From Thermoplasmata archaeon (lineage in GTDB: Archaea; Thermoplasmatota; Thermoplasmata; Thermoplasmatales; Thermoplasmataceae): a stretch of DNA of 6,182 nt. This document shows, piece after piece, positions 1 through 5,930 of the stretch. The notes under the pieces were generated by a model. It had not been told where the DNA came from, ran no database searches, and worked only from the letters and a program-made list of their open reading frames with translations. The position numbers were made by a program, and so were the translations under genes. Every line of letters starts with the position of its first letter. Within the stretch, counting starts at the first letter, position 1. The stretch covers positions 1 to 6,182 of the forward strand of contig JAKAQT010000090.1 of NCBI GenBank assembly GCA_021819605.1. The letters are read 5' to 3'.

Positions 1-947
1 AGCTTCACGGCAAAGTATGGGTCTGCCAGTTCAGCCCTTCCCACGGAAACAAAGTCCGCCTTCTCCAGGACCTTCTGAGCGTCCTGCAGGCTGGTGACGG
101 ATCCAACCACCATGGTGGTCAGGTTTGCCTTCCTGGGCAACCTGTCCAGGATGTGTGTCCGGGGGCTGTAGAAGGACGACGAAGATCCGGGTGGAGCAAA
201 TCGGCCCGCGGAGAAATGCACGTAGTCAATTCCTTTGAGGGATTCAGCAATTTTCAGCCCATAATCAGGCCCGTATCCGTCCGGATCATCCTCATAGAGG
301 CTCAGCCTGATGCCCAGTGCAATATCTTCCTGCTGCCTGATGCCATCGATTATGTCCTGGACAATCCTGAGACGGTTTTCGAATGATCCGCCATACCGGT
401 CTGACCTGAGGTTCAGCGCCGGTGACAGGAACTCCTGCAGCAGGTAACCATGTGCCCCATGCAGCTCAATTCCGTCAAAGTTAGCCCTCCTGGCAAATCC
501 GGCAGCCTTTATGAAGGACGATACGACAGAATCTATGTCATTTACTGTCATTTCCCTTGGAGTGTATCCCACATAGTCAACCGCGGATGGGGCCATCGGG
601 GATTCCCTGTTTGTGTCAAGAAAAGCCTTTCCGCCGGCATGGACAAGCTGCATGAATACCCTGCTTCCATGCATGTGGATGCGCTCTGTGAGCCTCCTGA
701 ATTTAGGTATGAAGTCATAGCTGTACACACCGGCTTCGTTCCTTGAACCACGGGAATTTTCGCTGTCCACATAGGTGTATTCGGTTATTATGAGGCCTGT
801 GCCGCCCTTGGCTCTTTCTTCAAGATACGCAATGTGGTTTTCATTTGTATTGCCGTCAGGATCCGCGAGGTTGGATATCATGGGCGCCATCACTATCCTG
901 TTCCTTATGGGGACATTTCCAATAGAACCTGGTTCTCCTATATTCAT
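1..947 (-). CDS. Old Yellow Enzyme / 2,4-dienoyl-CoA reductase-like flavin oxidoreductase, C-terminus cut by window
   Basis: Translating the minus strand from the ATG at 947 gives 315 uninterrupted residues of an FMN-binding TIM barrel of the NADH:flavin oxidoreductase/OYE family; the gene runs off the left edge. Visible landmarks are the N-terminal RNRIVMAPM strand (about 16-23), QLVHAGG with the flavin-contacting Gln100, HGAHGYLLQEFLSP (163-176) with the substrate-binding pair His163/His166 and Tyr168, the following NLRSDRYGGSFENR (179-192), Arg213 in GIRLS, and the FMN phosphate-binding strand VSVGRAELADP (300-310). Such enzymes reduce activated C=C bonds with NAD(P)H. The Fe-S cluster and FAD/NAD domains of full-length 2,4-dienoyl-CoA reductases would lie beyond the edge, so a single-domain ene-reductase and a multidomain DCR cannot be told apart. 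An in-frame TGA lies eight codons upstream of the ATG, which is the first usable start. Family is secure; substrate is unknown. Confidence 0.93.
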   Translation of the reverse strand, partial: MNIGEPGSIGNVPIRNRIVMAPMISNLADPDGNTNENHIAYLEERAKGGTGLIITEYTYVDSENSRGSRNEAGVYSYDFIPKFRRLTERIHMHGSRVFMQLVHAGGKAFLDTNRESPMAPSAVDYVGYTPREMTVNDIDSVVSSFIKAAGFARRANFDGIELHGAHGYLLQEFLSPALNLRSDRYGGSFENRLRIVQDIIDGIRQQEDIALGIRLSLYEDDPDGYGPDYGLKIAESLKGIDYVHFSAGRFAPPGSSSSFYSPRTHILDRLPRKANLTTMVVGSVTSLQDAQKVLEKADFVSVGRAELADPYFAVK

Positions 948-967
948 CCCGCAGACAATAAGACTTC

Positions 968-976
968 ATTCTTAAG
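968..976 (-). promoter_or_regulatory. TATA-like box for the OYE-like gene
   Basis: Read on the minus strand this is CTTAAGAAT, centred about 25 nt upstream of the ATG at 947. That spacing places transcription initiation at or near the start codon, so the mRNA is probably leaderless; no good ribosome binding site precedes the ATG. The match to a TATA box is only fair; the spacing, shared with the other genes here, is the main argument. Confidence 0.45.
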
Positions 977-1008
977 AGTAGCCATTCACCGTTTACGGAC
1001 GAAAGGGT

Positions 1009-1016
1009 TAAAAATG
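1009..1016 (+). promoter_or_regulatory. TATA-like box for the SDR gene
   Basis: TTAAAAAT preceded by the purine-rich GAAAGGG (a BRE-like context), centred about 23 nt upstream of the ATG at 1035. It overlaps the alternative ATG at 1014 and lies downstream of the one at 834, so a transcript started from it could not use either of those starts. Confidence 0.5.
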
Positions 1017-1025
1017 CTGCCGGAT

Positions 1026-1034
1026 GGAGTGATC
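1026..1034 (+). promoter_or_regulatory. Shine-Dalgarno-like sequence before the SDR start
   Basis: GGAGTGATC directly precedes the ATG at 1035. It matches the complement of the archaeal 16S 3' end (GGAGGTGATC) with one base deleted. It supports 1035 as the start, although the TATA position suggests that little or none of it would be in the transcript, unless transcription begins further upstream. Confidence 0.4.
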
Positions 1035-1733
1035 ATGCAGAATGTTGTGGTAAGCGGCCTTGGGCCTGGAATGGGGTGTGCCATCTCAAGGGCCCTTGCA
1101 AAAGCTGGATACGGAGTTTATGCAATTTCCAGAAGCAAAGCTGGCGAGAAAATTGCTGCAGACATTGGGGCAAGGCACTATTCGGGAGACCTCAGGGACC
1201 CGCGATCCGTTCATGAAGTGTTTTCCAGCATTGTGCATGACGCGGGCAGTATCCATCATGTGGTCCATACTGCAGGAGGATTTTTCAGGAAATCGGGACT
1301 GGGTGATGTTGATGCCGATCTCTTTGCCTCCGCACTGATGAACAATGCCCAGACGTTCTACAACGTTGCAAGGGAAAGTCTTGGGTATCTTTCCCAGTTC
1401 CACGGTTCCCTGACGGCAGTGACTGCAGCCAGGCACGTGTACATGAACAGCCATGCAGGCTATGCAGCGGGAAAGGGAGCTGTGACCTTCATGGTTCATG
1501 AGCTTGCGGGGGAGCTCGCTCCCATGGGAATCAGGGTGAACGCCGTTGCTCCCGGCTTCATATCCAAGGAGAACTGTGGCGGATCAGACGTAAAGAATCT
1601 GCTTGGAACAGGCCGGCACAGCGCCGGTCCAATTGCCTCTGCAGTAATCTGGATCATGGGCAGCGAAGAGATCACCGGTCAGATCATAGAGGTGGATTCG
1701 GGGTTCGGCACGCAGATTCCTGATGGCCTCTGA
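1035..1733 (+). CDS. Short-chain dehydrogenase/reductase (SDR family)
   Basis: This 232-residue protein is a classical-size Rossmann-fold NAD(P)-dependent oxidoreductase. The cofactor glycine motif is SGLGPGMG (7-14, G-x3-G-x-G), HTAGG (78-82) stands where NNAG is usual, NN at 103-104 covers the catalytic Asn position, and Tyr143-x3-Lys147 (YAAGK) is the active-site pair. IRVNAVAPGFI (166-176) and ITGQIIEVDSGF (213-224) are typical C-terminal SDR segments. The residue 13 before Tyr143, normally the catalytic Ser, is Thr130. Likely chemistry is interconversion of a hydroxy and an oxo group, possibly on an acyl-CoA given the neighbours; the substrate is unproven. The same frame is open back to 834, but the ATG at 1035 fits the TATA box, the SD-like sequence and the usual SDR N-terminus, so the longer starts are rejected. 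It is divergent from the OYE-like gene and 38 nt upstream of the thiolase-like gene. Confidence 0.92.
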   Translation: MQNVVVSGLGPGMGCAISRALAKAGYGVYAISRSKAGEKIAADIGARHYSGDLRDPRSVHEVFSSIVHDAGSIHHVVHTAGGFFRKSGLGDVDADLFASALMNNAQTFYNVARESLGYLSQFHGSLTAVTAARHVYMNSHAGYAAGKGAVTFMVHELAGELAPMGIRVNAVAPGFISKENCGGSDVKNLLGTGRHSAGPIASAVIWIMGSEEITGQIIEVDSGFGTQIPDGL

Positions 1734-1743
1734 AAAGTGACAG

Positions 1744-1752
1744 TTTAATAAA
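1744..1752 (+). promoter_or_regulatory. TATA box for the thiolase-like / zinc-ribbon operon
   Basis: TTTAATAAA is centred 24 nt before the ATG at 1772 and 27 nt before the adjacent ATG at 1775, with the purine-rich GAAAAGTGACAG just upstream as a possible BRE. No ribosome binding site precedes the start, which fits a leaderless transcript. The two-gene operon therefore probably has its own promoter, despite the short gap after the SDR. Confidence 0.65.
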
Positions 1753-1771
1753 TCAAATTGCCGTACAGAAA

Positions 1772-2917
1772 ATGATGTCAGTAATATCAGATGTGAGTTT
1801 CACGCGTTTTGGCAAGAGACCTGAGGGTCTGCTGGATCTGGTTGCAGAATCCGCACTTCCAATCGCCAGGAGATACGGCAGGGACATTGATTTCATTGTT
1901 TTCTCAAATTCATACTCGGGGGAATTCAGCGATATGTCCGGCGTAAATAACCTCATTTCAACCAGGCTGTCCATGGATGATGTACCCTCAATGCGTGTTG
2001 ACAACACCAGCGGAAGCGGCGGGAGCGCTGTTATGGTTGCAGATTCCCTCATAAGGTCCGGCAATGCCAGCAATGTGCTTGTCATAGGCGCCGAAAAAAT
2101 GACTGGCTACCCCACCAAGAAGTCAACCAGGATCATAGCCTCCCTTCTCCATCCAGAGGAGCGTTCAGCGGGAATATCGCTGCCATCGCTTGCCGCTTTC
2201 ATGACCAGATCCTACCTGAAGGAGTTTGATGCGCCACGTGAGAGCGTAGCCCGAGTTGCCGTGAAGAACCACCACAACGGGTCCCTGAATCCATATGCGC
2301 ACTTCCAGTCTGAAGTGACCCTTGAGGAGGTCATGGCTTCCCGTGTCATAGCCGATCCTCTTCGGATTTTCGAGTTCTGTCCTGTGAGCGATGGTGCGGT
2401 TTCCATGTTGATGACCTCGGACGAGAACCGTGATTCCTTTGGCAATGATCATGTTGAAATCCTTGGGGTGGGATATTCATCGGGGACATCATCACTGTCA
2501 TACAGGGATTCCCTGACCACCATAGGGAGTGTCAGGAGATCCTCGGAAATGGCATTCCGCAGGTCAAAGCTGACTCCAAATTACATGGATGTTGTTGAAC
2601 TGCATGACATGGCGGCAGTGCTTGAAATCATAGAGAGCGAGGATGCAGGCTTCTTCAAGAAGGGCCACGGGTGGGAAGCAGTAATGAACGGGGAAACGGA
2701 AATAGGCGGTCCGAGGCCCATCAACACCAGCGGCGGCCTAAATTCCAAGGGCCATCCCATTGGGGCAAGCGGTGTGGCACAGGCAGGGGAGATATATCTC
2801 CAGATCACTGGAAAGGCTGAAAAAAGGCAGATAAAGGATGCCCACCTGGGCTTCTCCCTGAGCATGGCCGGCTTCGGCAACAATGCCACGGCAATAGTTT
2901 ACGGAGGTGCATCATGA
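1772..2917 (+). CDS. Thiolase-superfamily protein lacking the nucleophilic Cys (archaeal/SCP2-like acyltransferase homologue)
   Basis: The 381-residue length and layout match archaeal and SCP2-type thiolases. The nucleophile segment reads VDNTSGSGGSAV (76-87), so the position normally held by Cys in xxCASG is Ser80. The HDCF-type motif is ELHDMAAV (276-283), keeping His278-Asp279 but with Met in place of Cys. The C-terminal NTSGGLNSKGHPIGASG (318-334) keeps the catalytic His328. CPVSDGA (203-209) contains the only Cys of the protein, at a structural position. Ordinary thiolases condense or cleave acyl-CoAs through a Cys acyl-enzyme; without it, standard thiolysis is doubtful, and an aldol, retro-aldol, decarboxylative or scaffold role is possible. 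It overlaps the zinc-ribbon gene by four bases, the usual pairing for archaeal thiolases with DUF35 proteins. Start 1772 or 1775 are both possible. Fold is secure, reaction is not. Confidence 0.9.
   Translation: MMSVISDVSFTRFGKRPEGLLDLVAESALPIARRYGRDIDFIVFSNSYSGEFSDMSGVNNLISTRLSMDDVPSMRVDNTSGSGGSAVMVADSLIRSGNASNVLVIGAEKMTGYPTKKSTRIIASLLHPEERSAGISLPSLAAFMTRSYLKEFDAPRESVARVAVKNHHNGSLNPYAHFQSEVTLEEVMASRVIADPLRIFEFCPVSDGAVSMLMTSDENRDSFGNDHVEILGVGYSSGTSSLSYRDSLTTIGSVRRSSEMAFRRSKLTPNYMDVVELHDMAAVLEIIESEDAGFFKKGHGWEAVMNGETEIGGPRPINTSGGLNSKGHPIGASGVAQAGEIYLQITGKAEKRQIKDAHLGFSLSMAGFGNNATAIVYGGAS
2903..2909 (+). promoter_or_regulatory. Strong ribosome binding site for the zinc-ribbon gene
   Basis: GGAGGTG ends 4 nt before the ATG at 2914 and matches the complement of the archaeal 16S 3' end. 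It lies within the last codons of the thiolase-like gene, showing that the second gene is translated from the same transcript and fixing its start. Confidence 0.75.
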
Positions 2918-3201
2918 ACATAAACAGGTGTAGGAACTGCGGAACAAAATTCCTGGTTGCAAGGTCAGTATGCCCCAAATGCGGGAAAGAGGACTTTGAG
3001 CATGTTCCGGCACGGAGCGGCATAGTCCTGGAATCCGTGGAGCTCATTGCAACTCCCGACCCGTATCCGGACCGGTATTATCTTGTGCTTCTTGACGTTG
3101 ATGACGTGAAGGTTTTCTGCCGCTCACAGGAGAAACTCAGGGAAGGATCCCAGGCCGACATTCAGGACGATGAACTGGGCCCCACATGCAGGAAAGCCTG
3201 A
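2914..3201 (+). CDS. Small zinc-ribbon / OB-fold (DUF35-type) partner of the thiolase-like protein
   Basis: This 95-residue protein begins with a rubredoxin-like zinc ribbon, Cys6-x2-Cys9 and Cys20-x2-Cys23, followed by a beta-rich segment (about 36-90) that fits an OB fold of the DUF35 family. In archaea such proteins bind thiolases and hydroxymethylglutaryl-CoA synthase and bridge the CoA sites; in bacteria they partner SCP2-like aldolases. The ATGA overlap with the upstream gene and the strong RBS argue for a stoichiometric complex. It is shorter than the roughly 120-140 residues common in the family, ending at LGPTCRKA, and the next gene's 3' end lies 17 nt on, so there is no room for a displaced C-terminus. 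Assignment rests on the cysteine pattern, size and context rather than a long match. Confidence 0.85.
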   Translation: MNINRCRNCGTKFLVARSVCPKCGKEDFEHVPARSGIVLESVELIATPDPYPDRYYLVLLDVDDVKVFCRSQEKLREGSQADIQDDELGPTCRKA

Positions 3202-3218
3202 TTACAGAAAGGGTGAAC

Positions 3219-4439
3219 TCATTCCTTTTTCCTGTCAGTGCCTGTATTTCCATTGACTATCCTTTTTTCAACCAGGTTTGATATTTCCTCATGGCTGTAT
3301 CCAATGTTGCGGAGAATCTCTGCCGTGTTTTCCCCCAGCATTGGCGGGTGCAAACGGACTGATGCCGGCGTTGCAGACATCTTGAATGGTGTTCCCAGTA
3401 TCCTTATTTTCCCATAGGGCGCCTCCATATCAACAAGCATGTTCCTTTCCATTATCTGCGGAGCATTCACAGCCTGCTCCACGCTGTTTATGGGAGCCGC
3501 AGGAATGCCGGAATCCAGGAATTTCTGGAAGAGTTCCTGCGTTCTGAATGACGAAAACGCCCTGTTTATCTCGTCCACCAGTTTATCCCTGTTCTGGACC
3601 CTGTCAACATTGGTGAGAAAAATTGGATTCACTGTGAGATCATCCCTCCCTATTATGCTGCAGAAGGTTTTCCAGAGCTTTTCTGTTCCAACCGCCACGG
3701 CTATGTAGCCGTCCGCAGTCCTGAAGACCTGGTACGGGGCAATGTTGGAATGCGCGGATCCAAGATGCCGCGGATTTTTTCCCGTGGAGAAATATCCCAG
3801 CGCCTGGTGCGTCAGTATTGAGAAGTTGGCGTCAAGCATTGACATATCTATGAACTGCCCCTCTTCCGTGGCATCCCTGTGCCGCAGGGCCGCAAGCACC
3901 GCTATAACGGAGAAAAGCCCTGCAGTTATGTCCGCTATTGGCACTCCGAACTTGATTGGGGGCCTGCCCTCCTCTGCGTTGAGGCTCAGGAGCCCACTGT
4001 ATGCCAGCACTGTGAGATCATATCCAGGCCATTCCCTTGAAGGGCCTGTCTGGCCATATCCCGAAAGGCTGCAGTATATGATCTTTCTGTTCAGTTTCCT
4101 TGCCTCCTCATATGACAGCCCGAACTTCTCCATTGTGCCGGGCCTGAAGTTTTCAATAATCACATCCGAATCCTTGGCCAGTTTTCTGAGAAGTTCCTGA
4201 CCAATGGGGTCCTTCAGGTCAACGGCAATGCTCTTCTTGTTCCTGTTTGCGCTGAGATAGTATGATGACATCCCGTCCATGTATGGCGGAGCCCAGGATC
4301 TTGTCTGATCTCCTGAAAGCGGTTCCACCTTTATGACCTCTGCCCCAAGATCCCCAAGGGTCATTGTTGCCATGGGTCCAGCCATTGCCTGTGTCAGATC
4401 CAGAACTCTCAAGCCCTTTAAAGGGCCTTCTCCTTCCAT
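3219..4439 (-). CDS. CaiB/BaiF family III CoA-transferase
   Basis: The protein has 406 residues from the chosen ATG (412 from the ATG at 4457) and is full length for family III CoA-transferases, which move CoA between carboxylic acids via an aspartyl-CoA intermediate. Numbering from the longer start: PLKGLRVLDLTQAMAGP (12-28) and GDLGAEVIKVEP (35-46) at the N-terminus, IIENFRPGTMEKFGL (100-114), SGYGQTGP (132-139), catalytic Asp147 in PGYDLTVLAYSG (144-155), and IADITAGLFS (174-183). All key positions are present. The likely role is activation of an organic acid to its CoA thioester for the neighbouring acyl-CoA-type enzymes; donor and acceptor are unknown (formyl-, succinyl-, carnitine- and mesaconyl-type relatives exist). 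The ATG at 4439 lies 26 nt from the TATA box and begins MEGEGPLKGL, closer to the usual N-terminus; the ATG at 4457 is only a few bases from that box. It converges on the zinc-ribbon gene. Confidence 0.93.
   Translation of the reverse strand: MEGEGPLKGLRVLDLTQAMAGPMATMTLGDLGAEVIKVEPLSGDQTRSWAPPYMDGMSSYYLSANRNKKSIAVDLKDPIGQELLRKLAKDSDVIIENFRPGTMEKFGLSYEEARKLNRKIIYCSLSGYGQTGPSREWPGYDLTVLAYSGLLSLNAEEGRPPIKFGVPIADITAGLFSVIAVLAALRHRDATEEGQFIDMSMLDANFSILTHQALGYFSTGKNPRHLGSAHSNIAPYQVFRTADGYIAVAVGTEKLWKTFCSIIGRDDLTVNPIFLTNVDRVQNRDKLVDEINRAFSSFRTQELFQKFLDSGIPAAPINSVEQAVNAPQIMERNMLVDMEAPYGKIRILGTPFKMSATPASVRLHPPMLGENTAEILRNIGYSHEEISNLVEKRIVNGNTGTDRKKE
3226..3230 (+). terminator. Possible oligo-T termination site between convergent genes
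   Basis: A run of five T, in CCTTTTTCC, falls 25 nt after the zinc-ribbon stop codon and within the last codons of the convergent CoA-transferase. Archaeal polymerase can terminate at short U-tracts without a hairpin, and only 17 nt separate the two stop codons, so the transcripts probably overlap here. The signal is weak and there is no clear stem. Confidence 0.25.
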
Positions 4440-4460
4440 GGATGGAAAACCGGGCATGGG

Positions 4461-4469
4461 TTAAAAAAT
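4461..4469 (-). promoter_or_regulatory. TATA box for the CoA-transferase gene
   Basis: Read on the minus strand this is ATTTTTTAA, centred 26 nt upstream of the ATG at 4439. This is the standard archaeal distance from TATA box to transcription start, so it predicts a leaderless mRNA beginning at that codon, and it argues against the ATG at 4457. Confidence 0.55.
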
Positions 4470-4513
4470 GATCCGGTTTACAACTTCAGGATTCAGAGTT
4501 TCGTTGCTTTAGG

Positions 4514-4529
4514 TGTTTCCATGGAATCA
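4514..4529. promoter_or_regulatory. Near-perfect palindrome in the divergent intergenic region (candidate operator)
   Basis: TGTTTCCATGGAATCA has a perfect 10-bp core, TTCCATGGAA (4517-4526), and its outer TG/CA pairs also match, with one mismatched pair between. It sits between the promoters of the CoA-transferase and the transporter. A related TTCCATGGA (4434-4442) overlaps the CoA-transferase start codon. A dimeric regulator site is inferred; no regulator gene is visible in the window. Confidence 0.3.
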
Positions 4530-4568
4530 AAGGCTGCATATTCTGACTGATCTGATGGCTTTATATTG

Positions 4569-4590
4569 ATTCTCATATCGTAATGATAAT
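4569..4590. repeat. Inverted repeat upstream of the MFS promoter (candidate operator)
   Basis: ATTCTCAT (4569-4576) and ATGATAAT (4583-4590) are inverted copies matching at 7 of 8 positions, separated by 6 nt. They lie just upstream of the MFS TATA box, where an activator or repressor would bind. AT-rich sequence makes chance matches easier. Confidence 0.3.
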
Positions 4591-4593
4591 AAT

Positions 4594-4601
4594 TTTATAT
4601 A
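4594..4601 (+). promoter_or_regulatory. TATA box for the MFS transporter gene
   Basis: TTTATATA is close to the archaeal TATA consensus and is centred about 25 nt before the ATG at 4622, again predicting a leaderless mRNA. It lies downstream of the in-frame ATG at 4583, which therefore cannot be the start of a transcript made from it. A second TATA-like string, TTTATAT, occurs at 4560-4566. Confidence 0.7.
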
Positions 4602-4621
4602 TCAAGCGTTTAGCATTTAGA

Positions 4622-5914
4622 ATGACTGAAACAATTCCAGCAAGAAGTTCATGGAAAGGTGTAAACTGGAAAATATTCTATACATCCTGGGGAGGGTGGA
4701 CCCTTGACGGTTTCACGGCGTTCATTTACGCATTCTTGAATGTTGTTACCACGGAGTATCTGCTCAAGGCGACGGGAATCAGCCTCTCTTACAAGGATTT
4801 TTTCCTTGAGGCGTTCTTTGCGGTTTTCCTGTTGGGATGGGGTGCGTCGGTAATTTTCGGTCCTCTCTCCGATAAATACGGAAGAGTGAAGACCCTGGCA
4901 ATAAGCGTGATACTGTTCGCTGTGGGTTCAATACTGAGCGGTATAGCCACAAATGCCTATGAGTTCATGGTGTTCAGGTTCATAGTGGGACTGGGAATAG
5001 GTTCTGTATGGTTCACCGGTGGAAACGCAGTGGCTGAGGCCTTCCCTGAAAACAGGAGGGTTATGGGCGCAGGCATGTTCCATACCGGATATTACTTTGG
5101 ATTCTTCTTCGCTGCCATGGCGTACCTTGTACTCTTCCCTTACATAGGATTCAGGGGGCTTCTGATGCTTGGTGCCCTTCCGGTTGTATTTGTAGCCTAC
5201 CTTGGATTCAGGACAAGGGAGCCTGAAAGGTGGGAAAAGGTACAGAAAACCGCCGAGATTTCAGCCAGGAAGTCATTTCTGTCCGCTTTCGGCAGGGAGT
5301 ACAGGAAAACAACCATAGCAGGATCCATAGTGCTCATTGCTGTAATTGTGGGACTTTACGGAGGAACTGTGTATGTGCCCGACGTGACCACAAACATAAT
5401 TTCGAGGATCCCTCATCTGGCTTATCCTACAATAGACCTTGTTGCTGCTGCAGGAGCCGAAGTATCGCTGTTCACAGTAATAGGCTGCCTCATAATGCCG
5501 TTCCTGGCTGAAAAACTTGGCAGGCGTACAACGGAAATAACGTTCCTGGTGCTCATGGCCATTAGCGTTTTTCTGATCTATGATGTTGTATACTACACAG
5601 GATCGCTTCTGGAAATGTTCCTTGCTGTCCCGCTGCTGGGACTAGGCGGAGCTGATTTTGCAGTATTTACTCTCTGGCTTCCGGAGCTTTACCCGACAGA
5701 ATTCAGGGGATCGGGGTTCGCATTTGTAACATCCATGGGCAGGTTCTTTGCTGCGGCCGTAATATTCGGCATTGGAGCTCTTGCCCTTGCCGTTGGATTC
5801 GGACATGCCGTGGCATATACAGCAATTGGTTTCATAGTGGTTATACCGCTTGTATTCCTCATGAAGGAAACCAGGGGAAAGGGGCTCAAGGAAGATCTAA
5901 ACATAGAAAAGTAA
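4622..5914 (+). CDS. Major facilitator superfamily transporter (metabolite/organic acid:H+ symporter type)
   Basis: This 430-residue protein has the hydrophobic profile of a 12-helix MFS carrier: two six-helix bundles (about 19-195 and 231-414) joined by a polar loop at 196-230. TM1 carries TLDGFTAFIYAF (27-38), with the acidic Asp29 seen in sugar and aromatic-acid/H+ symporters. The loop after TM2 has the MFS signature GPLSDKYGRVK (80-90), and a second copy, MPFLAEKLGRR (292-302), follows TM8. LPELYPTEFRGSGFAF (353-368) after TM10 and a TRGKGL tail motif (417-422) are typical of the sugar/metabolite symporter group. It is predicted to import a small organic compound across the cytoplasmic membrane; the substrate is unknown, and a carboxylate is a guess from the adjacent CoA-transferase. 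The frame is open from 4583, but that ATG precedes the TATA box and would add a MIIILY extension unlike the family, so 4622 is chosen. A hairpin terminator follows. Confidence 0.92.
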   Translation: MTETIPARSSWKGVNWKIFYTSWGGWTLDGFTAFIYAFLNVVTTEYLLKATGISLSYKDFFLEAFFAVFLLGWGASVIFGPLSDKYGRVKTLAISVILFAVGSILSGIATNAYEFMVFRFIVGLGIGSVWFTGGNAVAEAFPENRRVMGAGMFHTGYYFGFFFAAMAYLVLFPYIGFRGLLMLGALPVVFVAYLGFRTREPERWEKVQKTAEISARKSFLSAFGREYRKTTIAGSIVLIAVIVGLYGGTVYVPDVTTNIISRIPHLAYPTIDLVAAAGAEVSLFTVIGCLIMPFLAEKLGRRTTEITFLVLMAISVFLIYDVVYYTGSLLEMFLAVPLLGLGGADFAVFTLWLPELYPTEFRGSGFAFVTSMGRFFAAAVIFGIGALALAVGFGHAVAYTAIGFIVVIPLVFLMKETRGKGLKEDLNIEK

Positions 5915-5930
5915 TTTGGAAACAGCCTGT

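Noticed and set aside
450..746. Plus-strand open frame of 98 codons
   Set aside because: It is antisense to the well-supported OYE-like gene and has no recognisable motif.
834..1034. N-terminal extension of the SDR frame back to 834
   Set aside because: It runs across the divergent promoter region and antisense to the OYE-like gene, has no SDR-like content, and precedes the TATA box and the SD-like sequence.
1086..1499. Minus-strand open frame of 137 codons opposite the SDR
   Set aside because: The SDR on the other strand has clear catalytic motifs; this is a frame shadow.
2009..2011. Ser80 of the thiolase as a sequencing error (TGC read as AGC)
   Set aside because: The second active-site Cys is also replaced, by Met, which needs more than one base change, so a true Cys-less active site is more likely.
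3742..4200. Plus-strand open frame of 152 codons opposite the CoA-transferase
   Set aside because: It lies wholly antisense to conserved CoA-transferase codons, including the catalytic Asp region, with no domain of its own.
4583..4621. Earlier in-frame ATG of the MFS gene
   Set aside because: It lies upstream of the TATA box and would add a low-complexity MIIILY stretch not typical of the family.
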